Shown piece by piece: positions 22,768 through 35,300 of a stretch of DNA of 64,000 bases. The DNA is from Thielaviopsis euricoi (taxonomy: Eukaryota > Ascomycota > Sordariomycetes > Microascales > Ceratocystidaceae): assembly GCA_001599615.1 (NCBI GenBank), contig BCHJ01000003.1, forward strand, positions 1,701,055 through 1,765,054, written 5' to 3'. Position numbers and translations under genes: made by a program. Within the stretch, counting starts at the first letter, position 1. Each line of letters begins with the position of its first letter. The notes beneath the pieces were generated by a model. It worked only from the letters and a program-made list of their open reading frames with translations. It was not told the DNA's origin and made no database searches.

Positions 22768-22789
22768 TGTGTGTGTGTGTGTGTGTGTG
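22768..22789. repeat. Dinucleotide microsatellite (GT)n
   Basis: About eleven GT units, preceded by a looser G/T-rich stretch (GTGTGTACGTAGGTATGTG). Confidence 0.92.
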
Positions 22790-23336
22790 ATGTGTGAGAG
22801 AGAAAGATTAATCGGATCAGCCGCTGCCAGCTGCTCGTAAAACTTGACAGCTGGCGCTGTATAAAGCAACCTCCAAGATTATGCACAGGGCAGATTCTTG
22901 AATAAGAAGGTGAGAAGAAACGCAACACAACTGGGGGAAAAAAGTTGTGAATTGGCAAGCAAACAATTTTTCTCTAAGGTATGAACGCTCTGACACTGGG
23001 CGAACCTACATCCCATCCATCAAGAGTTGCTATGCATGCATTCGTACAATTTCTGCACTGGCCAATCTATAAGTTGGCATTGCGATGTCGATACTACGAC
23101 AAGTGTAGCACAGTGTTATAGGAAATCCAGACACAACATCAACCGTTACAGACAACAAAACTAAATGCCCCAAGCTTTGTTTTAATGCCACTTTTTCTGG
23201 TCGTTTGCTATATTTGCCGTTACCGTTGCCGTTGCCGCTGGCACAACCTGTTCTCTTCTGTGTTTACAGATTTGGTGGACAGAAAAGAAAGCTGTGACGC
23301 CGGTTTCACCGAGGATTTTTCTCTTCTACCTTTCTC

Positions 23337-23359
23337 TTTTTTTTTTTTTTTTTTTTTTT
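23337..23359. repeat. Poly(T) tract, about 23 nt
   Basis: An uninterrupted T run following CTTTCTC and ending TTAG. It lies in the gene-free region. Confidence 0.92.
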
Positions 23360-26300
23360 AGTCAAGATGGGGAGGGGGGTTTCGTTACAAAGAGAAATAA
23401 ACCCCCCCTCTCAGGGCTTCAAGCCATTGCTTTCTCGTAAGTTTGAGCCTAGACTACTCACGAAAAAAGGAACAACAGACCAAACAACCCAACAAAACAA
23501 GACCAAGGACTAAAAGCTCGGGCCCATAATGGGGTCTAGCAACGCAACACACGGCAGAGGCCATGTCATTTTCTCTTCTTCTTTAGTCTCTAGAGGGGGT
23601 TGCCAGGGCCGCACCGACATTTGATCCAGTTGTATCGTATCGATATCTGGCCGCTGCTATAGAACGTATAGACGCCTGTCTTTCATTTTTGCATCTTTGA
23701 ACGAAATCCATGCTACTTGCACGCTGTTGATATGATACACGCCCCTCCCTTTTTTGCAGTACAGTAGTTTCTTTTCTAGTTAGATTTAGCTATTGATGAT
23801 AAATTATATATTCCAATCTGCATTATAAAAATCTTTCCGAGCCAACTAGCATTTGGAACCAACCTTTTCCCTTTTGGTATAGATGTGTCGTTTGATATTT
23901 CTGATTGCAACTTAGGTGAAAAACGAAGCTCACAGTCTAGGCGTTGCCTTAGCTTATGCTAATACCATATGCTTTTGATATGTTATAGGCGTACTATACA
24001 GGTTAACAGGCGTGTTACTATATTTTATAGTATCAACGTAGGCTAGAAGCAAGACATATCTCGTGACATGTATTTGCCCTTGGGCTGAATATGACAAAAC
24101 TGAGCCAAATACTACTCTACAAATAGTACTTGGACCTAAGATTCTGGTCCAGGCATCAATGATTTTATTCTAAGAAAAAAGGAAGCTGATAAATGTCACA
24201 GTTCACCGCAATAAAGTGAAATATAAATCGAAGCTTATACGTACAGTACGACAAGCACCATGCAGTTGTTAGTGGTGGCATCCATTTGTTACTCTATAAA
24301 TAAGAGACGAGATGTCGGGCTATTCCAGAAGACAACCCAAACGGCGGCATAAGACAAGACACTACCTACGCTCCATATGCACCAAGGCAGCAGAATAGTC
24401 AGAGCGGGCAAACGAGCGCAAGACGAGACATGGACTTGTCATGGTGGCTGCAACTGAGCTTGTAGCATAGGTGGTGAGAAGGTCAGAATAAAAAATCAGC
24501 CATCAGACCAAATCACGGCGAGAGCAGACGACCACGGTCTCTAAGAGCAGGTGCCTTTGTGTGATCGTCCGGCCTTCGTATATGGGTTATATTAGCCCTT
24601 CCAGGAGAGTCTAAGCCTTGTAGTATGTGCCTGTTAGCAGAGCAAAAGCTAGTCAGCGGGCCAATTTACTTGGTACTACAAAGTAGACAGTAAACGCAGG
24701 GAGGTGCGAGTCACACATGTCTTGTGAGGTTGCAGAAGCCGCGCTGTCCTTAGAATGATGTATCATTATGTTTTTCATCAAGACCGCAGTACTTTTTTGG
24801 GCAGGCCTAAGCTCAGTAATAAAACGGCGGTTTCAATATTGTGGTTACGCATCACAACTTACTCATGTCTAAGGAGGGAGGGCGGTTGGCTTGCTTACGG
24901 TCAGTCGGCGGTCGACTGGCTGCTGGATGGCTGACTTTGGGCAGGCTGACTGCACAGAGGGCTGGAATTGGCTGGCTTAGTGAAAGAAAAAGAAAATAGG
25001 ATTAGAGTGTCACCGGGCCGGAAATATCAAAGCAATATGGGAAATATGATGTGCGAAGGATATGTATCAACAAAGAAATATTGACGTAGCTAATTGGCAG
25101 AATAAAACGTTTATAAAATAAATACAAAAAAACAAACATATAACTCAGCCCCATGGTGGATGGGCCGCTCGGCTCACAAACATACAGATTCTGAATACAT
25201 GCTCTACACTAAGTGACGCAATATTGATCAAGCTGCAGTGTGCTACGTAGACGGCTGGAAGACCGCAAACAAAGGAAGGGGAGGTGAAGTGAGGCAAAAG
25301 TTACAAAAAAGCAAGTTCCAGCAAACGGAACGCCGCTATGCAGTCTCCGGCTTACATACTTACTGCATGTGCGTGTATGTCAACCGAATGGCCATCCATG
25401 TGTTTCTGGCAAAAAACAGGGCAAATGCGTTAAGCACTGGCTCGTGTGTACGCTTTCTCACTAGTACAAGGCGCTATACTAGCACATCACCTGGCACTTG
25501 TCTCATGATAGGCATTAATTGCCAACACGGAAGCCAGGATCCCGCTTTATTGCTCACCTATCCAGAGTTAAACTCTTCTTTTGCCGTCTGTATTCTTCAG
25601 GCTTGCTGGTTGGCTGGCCTTTTTTTGTATGATATTTTTTTTTTGTTTTCTTTTTCCGTGGTTTTCCCCGTCGTCACACCAGTGCTACGTTGAGTAATTT
25701 TAACAGGTCGTTTTCTTTTCTTTTTTTTTCTTTCCTCTAAAGAACTTTTTATTTCTTGTTCTACCCCCTCATCCGACCCAAGGGAGGGAATACCGTGTAT
25801 AAACGGCCGAGAAATGCAGTGGGATGGGAAAAGAACGAAGAAGAAAAGTCAGCATAAAATATACGAAGATTTAAAATCAAATAAGACATTAAAAAAATAA
25901 CAATAGAAGGGGGCTTGCGGGGGGAGAACAAAGGAGGTGCATTTTTGGCTGCATGTTGTTTTTCTCTTTTGGCTGAGAAAGTGGCAGCCTGGTGATACTA
26001 TTGGACAAGTCGTCAAACTAATATGTGTGGTTGCATATCGAACGTATGCAGCCATTTAAGAATAACTTGTCTTATTTTGAGAGATACCCCCCGTCGTTGA
26101 TATCATGATTATTGTTTTACTTACTCGGCAACTCAAGCTACTTACTACATACAGTACTTTGCTTCCATCATACAACCACCTTCTAAACGCCCCTCTAGCC
26201 TGTGAGATGTAATGTGATGTAGTGTAGAATAACTAGCCTTGAAGTAGAGAAGGTGAATGAGAAAAGCACGGCACAGCCACAAGTTGTAGTACCAAGATTT

Positions 26301-27125
26301 CTCCTCCTGTCTTTTTGCCACAATTCAATTCATAGCACACTACTTAAACTACAGCCCCAGCATCATTTCTTTACAGTACATTTGCTATTCGCACGCCTGG
26401 CCTTACTCACTTCCCTATACCACAACACAAGTAGACAGAAGTCGGGCGTTTGGTGATACATGCCCTTTTTCTTTTTTCTTGTGACAGTCTTCTGTCGGTA
26501 CTAAGCTCAAAAACGGCCATTCAGCCAGGTCGGTAACAAGAGAAAAAAAAAAGTAATAAAGGCGGTCGGTGGGAACAGCCAACACTAAGAAGCCTGTTTT
26601 GATGCAAGTCGCAGTCTGTCACAAAATACAGACGCCTTTCTTTCCTTTTGCTGCTCTGATACTCATTGTAATTGGTGGTATTGGCTTGTGAAATTTCCAC
26701 GTCATATATCTCGTGCATTCTCTCTCTCTTTTTTCCTTTTTGCTGTTCTGGGTTGATTGGGATGCGGATGGGGGCCTGGCTTCTTGTACGTGCCACTACT
26801 ACCTCAGGGTTTATCTTCTCTCAATTTCAAACCTCCTCCCTAAAAACGATACCGCCAAACGCTAAACCGAGGCTTTCAGTGAATTTTGCTTTTTTTGAGG
26901 GGGTAATTTCAGAGCAAAAAAAAAAAAAAAACACAGGAAAAAAGGGCTCGCATCCAGAAAGTAACGATCCTCAGATAGTGCAGAGAACGGGGTAAACTGC
27001 TGCTTTCAGAGAGTAAGACTGATACTACTAGCCAAACAAGCAAACACACAGACAAGGGAAGGAAAGGAAAGAAACAAAAAAAGGGAAGCATGGAAAGGCG
27101 GTCAGGTATCGACATCACCAGGTCT

Positions 27126-27153
27126 TTGCGTTGCGTTGCGTTGCTTTGCGTTG
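27126..27153. repeat. Pentanucleotide array (GCGTT)n
   Basis: Five units of GCGTT with one GCTTT variant. The reverse complement unit (AACGC) is the same family as the arrays at 29912 and near 9095/9340. Confidence 0.9.
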
Positions 27154-29548
27154 TGTACAGCGTAGCATTTGTGTTGCTTTTTTGGACCATATCTGGTTAG
27201 GTCTGGTTGGCCTTCCTTTGTACTAGAGCCAGCTGGGCATACCCTACTGCGTCTGGAAACCAAGACTAAGAAGAAGAGCAATGCAAAGGCAAAAGGTGTG
27301 AGAAAGGAATCTAGTTCTCGGCCTACCCCAAGCTAGCCCAGACCGAGCATTACGATTTCAAGTGGAGAGCCACGGCCATTGGGTTAGGTTAGTAGGTTGG
27401 GGGTACAGTATAAAGACATATGAGCGTGTGCATACTCTAAGTCGTACTTATTCTTGTACTTTGTATGTGGAGTGCATAAGTTTGTGATTTTTGTCAGTAA
27501 AAGCTGCTTTTTTTTCTCGCTGCTAGGGGGAGTGTATACAATAAAGAACAATTTGTTCTTTGCCACTTCACTTGCATTCCATGACGCTCGCCACTAATTG
27601 CGGCTCTGTTTGTTTTTTTTTCTTTGTGCAAGGACAAGCTCTGACCGTTGTTATTGTTGCATAGTATAGTGGCTGTATACCAAGTGCGTAACAGCTAAAC
27701 CGCTACTGATCAACATCATCGTTATTGATTGGCCCTGATTTGATGCTTTAAGCTCCGCAACACGGCCTGTTACAGATGTAATGGAGAAAAAGAAAATAGA
27801 CAAAACGGTCAAACAAACAAACAAGGTCCACCATCTCCTCCAAAGAAATCACTAGAGTGAAGCCCCTTCAAGATATATTCACACTATTGAGCCAACATAC
27901 CCTCAATATTTAGTTGAATTAGGAAGGCCTATCGGATATCGGAGAATAACATCAGAGGGAGATGTATAGTTCAAACTTTGACGACTCCAGCCTCGACCCG
28001 ACCTGCCTGATCTCTGCAAGCCTAGCTTAGCTAGCTCGAAAACTAGTGAAGAAGCTTCTCGTGTACATTTATACTTACTTGCATACTTGCCTAAGCACAC
28101 AGTAAGTATGAATAGCCCTCCTCTACTTGCAGCTTCACTAGTCATGCCCGTCCGACTGGAAATAGAAGGTTGGAATCAAGCAAAGTGGCGTGTTTGTTTT
28201 AGCGTAAGATTTAGACTACAGCTGCTTGTGCTTGGATTCTCAATTTGATAGCCGTTGCCCCTCTCATAATGCATGCATCTACTGTTATCCATACCCCGTA
28301 TAATTTGCTCAAGGGAGAAGCCAAAGCAAAGGAGATTTTTCTTGACCCGATACTGTACTAACTTGCGCTTTTCAGTGGAGCTTCCCCCCTCAGAGTTTAT
28401 TCTTCGGCCCCTCTATCTTTAGCTTTGACCGTTGCTCCACTCATTTCATCGTCGCTCTCATGTTATTCCATATCGGGCTGTCATGTATTCCGTCAGTTGT
28501 AGCGCCCTATAAATACTATGAGCTGTGGCGCACTATTTGGCTGCCCCTCCATACCCCTTCTCGCCTAATGATGCACATTTACCTAATAGGCCGGGGCTGG
28601 TTGACTATTGCCCACACTTAGTGCTTGGTTGCTGGTAGCAGTAGTAGTGCGACCTTGGCTACCATTGATATTATTATTACTACGACGCTATAGTAGCACT
28701 CGCTCAAGTAACTCATAAAGTGTCTAAAACTTGTAAACACTTGTAATCTTGGTACAGGCTACATGGTGCCTTAGTTTCTTACTTTGTAAGTTTTTGCAAC
28801 TGGCCAGGTGAACAAAATAATGCGGGTACGGCGAGCCTCATGTCATCGCCCAGTCCGGCACGCACTCCCTCCACTAACTCCACTATACTCCACTCTTCTA
28901 CGCTCCTATGGAATATTCACATGTATCACAGCATCAATAGTTGTGTCTTGAGCCAAGGTTGATCACAGCGCATGGAAATAGATATGTTCAGTGCTCTGTG
29001 ATGGTCCATAGCACGCAGCTGAGCTGCATCCACACGAATATAACTGAGCATATCCCGCAATTTTCGACTCATAACATATTGCACTTGTAGACACACCCGT
29101 TAATTCATTGCCATCACATGCATGTGCATGTACGAAGTAGGTATGGTGTATACAAATAGACGAAGCCAACAGGCCCTTGAGCTTAAGGTATGGTATTGTA
29201 TGGTATGGAGGAAGGGGCGTGGCTCAATAGATGGCCGGTGGTTTTGACTTCAGATTGAATTCCATCCAACCTTTTAGCTTCCTACATTCCGGTAATCCCT
29301 GTCCTGTCGATTCAAGAACTATTCGTAACCAGACAAGCAGAAAAATTGAATAAATAAAACGAGATAAATACATAAAATAGCGATAAATAAAATAGACTTC
29401 CAGTGGTATGGCCTTTGCATAGTCCAGAAACGAATCCTTGCTATAAAAGGCTAAAGCGTTCGAAGGGGATGAAGCGGCTAGCTTCTTGCGTTGTCTTACA
29501 AGTCCTTACAGGATGCTACCAGTAAGACTGTGCCCGCACCTTGTGCGA

Positions 29549-29592
29549 AGTACAGTACAGAACAGTATCAGTGCCAGTACCAGTACAGTATC
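29549..29592. repeat. Degenerate pentanucleotide array of the ACAGT/CCAGT type
   Basis: AGTACAGTACAGAACAGTAT is followed by CAGTGCCAGTACCAGTACAG. Units are 5 or 6 bp and diverged, so this is an older relative of the 20812 array. Confidence 0.75.
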
Positions 29593-29911
29593 ATTTCGGA
29601 GTTTACCTAATTTATCTGTGTGCCCTTCCCTTGTTCGCAGTTCTTCCTCCTTTGGATCTTAACCTTGATGTTGGTTGTTACTCCCTCTAACCTGGCCTTT
29701 GCGCTGGGGCTGGGCCTGGACCTTTTAAGTGTTCTTCACAAAATCCAACACATCACATTCATAACATTGATATTTATGTCGTTGCTGCGTATTTGTAGCG
29801 TAATTCTTGGTCCATAATATTCCTGTGGGGCCGAGCAGACGGGAAGTTCTGGCCTAGAAGTACCAAGGTTGGAAAAGCCAAAAGTCGGATCGAGTTTAGG
29901 TTCAATGTGAG

Positions 29912-29938
29912 GCAACGCAACGCAACGCAGCGCAACGG
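29912..29938. repeat. Pentanucleotide array (CAACG)n
   Basis: Five units of CAACG/CAGCG. The last unit runs into CGGGTCGG. Confidence 0.9.
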
Positions 29939-30028
29939 GTCGGATCAAGGAAACAAAAAAAAAACCGTGGGCTGCCAATAAAGGACTTGTTGTCCGAGAG
30001 TAAGAGGGAACGCTATTTCACAGGTTAG

Positions 30029-30077
30029 ATCAGGTCAGGTCAGGTCAGGTCAGCCAAGCCAAGCCAGGCCAAGTCAA
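30029..30077. repeat. Compound pentanucleotide array (AGGTC)n-(AGCCA)n
   Basis: Four AGGTC units are followed by AGCCA/AGGCC/AAGTC units. The 5-bp spacing continues while the unit sequence changes. Confidence 0.88.
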
Positions 30078-32280
30078 AACTATAACAAAGGTTCCTGGGA
30101 CACGTTTGCAATTGCAGCTTGTGGCAGGTCAGGTCGGGGGAAGGATTAGCGAAAGAGAAGAAGGAAAAAATCAAATAATGCCCCATGAAGAGCAAAATAA
30201 AACGGAGGAGAGAGAAAGAGAAAATCACCCCCAAGAGAACGACGCTTAACTGACGACGTCCGAGCGTGCGTGTAGCCCTTGTTATTGCTATAACGTAACA
30301 GGCACAAACAAGACCCATGGGCTATAGGGTTATACTTACAGGGTTATACCACTAAGCTTGGATAAGGGAAAGACAAGATGATGCATGGTCACGTGAAGCA
30401 TGGAATATGAGTAACCCCCCTCCGCTACGACACTGTTGCAGAACTTTGGGCCTCCTATTTTCTTTTTCTTGTCTTTTATCACTGTGCTGCGGTCCATGAA
30501 AAATCTATCCCAAAGCAGGCAAACTTGAAACCTAAGGGTTGGGGTTTGCCGCCATTTGAGCATCACTATATTGCACAAATTTCACATTTTGCACTTTGTA
30601 TGGCAGCCTTTAGGAACTCAGCTTAAGAGCCTAGTCGGCACAATAAGTCAGCGATAATAATAAGAGAGAAAAAAAGGAAAAACTCGAATCACATTTACCT
30701 TTTTGTAAAGGCTGTAATCCAGAGACATGTGTGCGGCATTCTTACGAATAGCCTGGTCACACAGTGCATCATTATGAAAGAAGAAAAAGAAAGAAAAAAA
30801 AAACCCTTGAAATAATGGAAATCAGCTCATGATAGTCCAACCCGTGATTCAGATTCCTGTGTGCTTCTTGTCCCCTGCTAGCCTTTTTTTTTCTCTTTTC
30901 CACAACGTTTCCGTGTGATTTTCCTGGGCTTTTTCTATTCTTTTTCTCTACTTCCTGTTGTAGGTCGGTGCATTTTTCTTTTCTTCTTCCTCACTCACGA
31001 TCCAGTCGGGCGCAACAAAAAAAAATCACATCTTGGATGAGGGAGCGTAGGACCGACAAAGGTGCTTTCAAATGGCAAAGTCCGGCGACCGCGATTTCGC
31101 CTGTTGGCTTCGGTGGCTTTTCACGTACGCTCCTTTTGTTTGTTTGTCGCTGGCTCGGGTCTATTACGTCGTAAGCAGAAAATCCCATTGAAGAGTTAGA
31201 GGTGCAGAGTAGTGGGGAGCTCTTCTCCCTCGAAATAACGCTAGGTGGGAAAATCCTGATCTGCTGCACAAATACCGCCGTTCTTCTCTTGATTTGCTAC
31301 ACTAACTAGGAAATGTATCGTTGCCTGGTGTGTATAGTGCGTTTTCTTGTCCTCCTCCTGCTACTAATACTTCCTGCCCCTATACCAAAACTTTAGATCC
31401 AAGGACAGCAAAAAAACATTCACTGTTGTAACGCCGAATAACTAAGTCAAACACGTATGAGAGGCCTGAAAACAAGAGTCTAGCCAAAGCGAATCCCTAG
31501 TTTTGCTGCATAGGATCGTCTCATTCCTTTCCCATAGTAATTCAGTCGGTCTCAGCACTTGTATATCAAGTAGCAGTATGAACTGTGCCCCTCGTCATTC
31601 TACTGTAGACTGGCCTCAGTTAGCTATGCCCTTCTTTCTTTCTTTTTCTGGGCGGTCTCTACTAAACATTGGGAAGCCTTACCCTTTGCATGTTTGTTAT
31701 AGCCCTTAAACTGGGCCGAGTAAGTGAAAATCAGTGGGAGAAAAAAAAAACGCAAAATACCACCCTTAGTATTTTTTTTTTTTCACCTAGCCCGTTTTTC
31801 ACTTCCGATCACACCTAATCCAGCAAGCTTTCAACTTATCTTATTAGCAGTGATGGGGGCTCGGAACACTAGCTAAAAGCGCCCCACAGCTTTGTTCGCC
31901 CATACGCCCTATCTAGGCACTGATTCTGGCGATCCCTTCAGTAACAGGGGGGAGGGGAGAGGCCCTTCTCACGCCCTGTAGCAGTTAGCTTATTAGCGAG
32001 ACAAAGTTCAATAGCTATGAATAACACAAAGACAAAAAAAAAAAAAAAGAAAAGAAAAGACAAAAAGGGCATGTAGACCAGGCTTCCTGGCTTGAGCCCT
32101 TGGAGGATGGGACTTTTCTGTTGATTAGTGCTTGGGCGGTTTCTCCACGGCACGAGGAGAAAAGACCAAAACGCAATGATTTTCTTTCTCTTAGATTTTG
32201 ACTGACGGTCAGACAGGACCTAAACACATGGATAGGATAAAGGATGGGTGTGGAATGAATCGGCCGGAGGGGGGGAAGGG

Positions 32281-32309
32281 GAGGTAAGGTAAGGTAAGGT
32301 GAGGTGAGG
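32281..32309. repeat. Pentanucleotide array (GGTAA/GGTGA)n
   Basis: Three GGTAA units are followed by GGTGA units, after a G-rich GGAGGGGGGGAAGGG stretch. Confidence 0.9.
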
Positions 32310-35300
32310 GGGGATGCACCGACTATTCGAGACTTTGGTGTCTAAAAAAGCCAAGTTCCATGGTTCTTTGTCTCAAGAGCGCTTTATTTTGTTATCGTCT
32401 TCTTTGCTTTCATTTGTCTGTGATTTTATGCCGCCTTTGATGATTGCGTTGTTGTTGGTGATGCTGCTACTACTACCACTACTACGCCCACGGCCCATTG
32501 GCGTTCCGGATGGCTGATGGTGGGCGCTACGGGTCTAGCGGCTTCTGACAGATCAGAACAACAACACGATTTGCTCTCACGTATCAGGCTGTGCCCTGAG
32601 ACTTTTTATGTTAATTTAATTTATTCTTTTTTTTTTTTTTTTCATCTCAATATAACAACTTATTCACGTTGTATTACAATGGTTACAACAGTCCGACAAA
32701 CAAAATTCTTTAGCCATTTTTGCTAATTCTGGTTATGCTAAAATGCCCACTAAAATATCCACAAACTCACAGACAAGGCCCTTATAGCCGACCCAAAGAA
32801 CCAACACATCCCAGATTCCATAGTTTTTGCTTCTTCTCCTCAATCCTTGGCGCCGTACTACAGAAGCCAATAAATGACAGGCGAAAGCGAAATCCAGGCC
32901 AATTTTAGAGCTTTTTTTTTTTTTCTTCGAAATGCTGGACTGCTACATGTACAGCTTATTATTTGACGTACTATCCAGTAATTTGTGTAGCGGACTTCAA
33001 CCTGGGTTTCAACCCCGAAGTCAGCCAGCAGTAAGTAGCCTTACTCTAAATGGTAACATGAAAACAAACTACGACTGCATAGAAGAAGAAAGCTGCTCGA
33101 AACTCGCCATCTTTTCTTCTCTAGATACTTGGCTCTAGACAGGCCTTTTCTAGCTCTAGCTCTCACTTTTTGAGGCGTATAGCCAATAATTCCGACGTAA
33201 TCCGTGCAGCTTTTCCGAAAAGCACAAAAGCCTATTATAATGGAAACCGCACTTAACGGGGAAGGTCAAGAAAAAGACGACCTAGGCGTATTCACATAAC
33301 CTATAGGAGCGTGCATCAAACGGCTTGAACATTCGGGCTATATCACTACATATCGACAGCACAAATTCTTGCTAGATGCTACCCATACAAGTGTGGCATA
33401 TATGTCTAACTATTCTATAGGACACAGACAAATAAGAAAACGGGCACAAGACAGACCAATAAAATAAGAAGGAGATAGAGGAAAAACAGGCCAGATCAAG
33501 GGAAATCAAGGAACGTTCGGTCTTTGATCGATCTAGGACGGCAAATACAAGCGGCATTGAGTTGCATTCGCTGTCAATTTGCTCTGAACTTGTTGAGCTC
33601 CTAGGTGTAGCAGTAGACACACATTGTAGTACTTATCAGCAGTTAACTGGCTAGTCAAAGGTTTACTTTGTCCGTTGTGACCAAAACCCCATGGTAGGAG
33701 CATTTATCCTATTGTTTTGGCTGTAATAGAACCAAATTCCAGCACAGCAAGCATTCCTAGCTGGCAGGGAAAGCAGCGGAGGTAACGAGAGGTAGCTTTG
33801 TGGCTTGGTTGGACAGCTTAGCAGCCGGTATGGTTTTTGTCTTTGCTTATAGCAGTATTCATCGTTTTGCGTAGCACTACTACTACTATAGGAAAATGAA
33901 AACAATGAGGCCAATGCCAAATTACATGTCATATCATCTGAGACCGAAAAAGGGTGGTGGCCGACGCAGTAGGCGCTTGTCCGCGGCCAGTTCCTTTATA
34001 TTTGTAGTACTGCTTGTGTTATTGGCGCTTACTGCAACCAACACACAAAGAGCAGAAGGAATGAACGGTAGCTTGACTACATACAAGTATCTTTTTTTTT
34101 TTTCGTCTACATGTCTATCTTCCCTAGTCCGACCCATCTTAGCAGTAACGCAAACAATGGTCTAGAAGAGAAGGTGGCTCAAGGCTTGCTTATGCGGGCG
34201 GCCAGCCAGACAGCTAGGAGGACAGGCGGGCGCTGGATATATTAGTATTCAGAAAAGTAGATATGCAGTGTCGGGAAATAAATGCTAGTACCACTGTACC
34301 AGAAGCACAGTACATAGTATTAAGCCCCCTAGGTCAACCATTGGCGCTTGGGTAGCTCATACTAGTAAGGTAGCATTTGCTATAGGTAGTCGTAGTTAGT
34401 ACAAAGCGAAACATCGACTATAGACGATTTAATATTCCTGCTACATAGAGTAAATGTATATCGTCGTATCTCAAAAACGTAAACGAGCACTGCTATAAGG
34501 CAAATGTAGTGTAAGTTCTTGCGAGTAATGTTCCAGAGCTAAGGTACATTATAGACCAGTCTAGCTACTAGGCCTGTCATAAGAACCGAGAACTATATAA
34601 ATACAAATTTTCATATGCAAATCAAACCTACTAGCATTAGCAAAGAACCAAACAGAGAAAACGAAAACAGTTTATAGAGCACATGTTAGCTGCATATACA
34701 AGTGAGTATATGCATAACAAAACAGGCGAAACCGTCGGGAAACAAAAAGGAAAAAGGTACACCAATATTAGCAGAGTGGCTGCATCTCTCAGCATGATGC
34801 ATTCTGCATGACGCAGAACCAGCATATATGATGTATTTTTGCTTTTCGAGTACTATTTAGCTCGGATATCCATGGTATCTTCTTAACTCCATCCATAACA
34901 AGAGAAAATCACAAATGCAGGAGAACAGTAATCGCCTATAGCCTGACGCTCCTTTCTGCTGTTCCCTTTTGTTTAGCTTCTTATTTCCATTTCGTTTGGA
35001 ATTGTCAGCTTGTGCCAAAGTGTAATAAGACTCGCAACAAAGGCATGAATTACTTTTTGTCGTATTTCAACTGTAGCTTGCTCGAATAAGCCAGGCCTAA
35101 TAGTTTCTTTTTGTTATCGGTTTTTGTTGTCACTACAGGCGTTGTCCCAAAGTGGTGTCTTGATTCACGGTGTTTTCGTTGTCGTTAGAAAAAAGAGAGA
35201 AGCCGGGGTGTGACAAGGAAACTAATAAAAGCCTAGAAAAAAATAATAATAATAATAACGGCCGATAGACTGGAAAAAGACACGGGCTTAGTGGCAAACA

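Noticed and set aside
25238..25693. 151-codon plus-strand frame in the gene desert
   Set aside because: Codon choice differs from neighbours, it ends in a T-rich run giving an artificial hydrophobic tail, and it has no motif or splice partner.
27364..27405. GGGTTAGGTTAGTAGG resembling telomere repeats
   Set aside because: There are only two loose units in the middle of the window, which is not a telomeric array; it is better seen as another short tandem repeat.
33000..33020. GGGTTTCAACCCC-type sequence resembling a tRNA T-arm
   Set aside because: There is no acceptor stem, anticodon arm or A box in the flanking 80 bases; it is a simple short inverted repeat.
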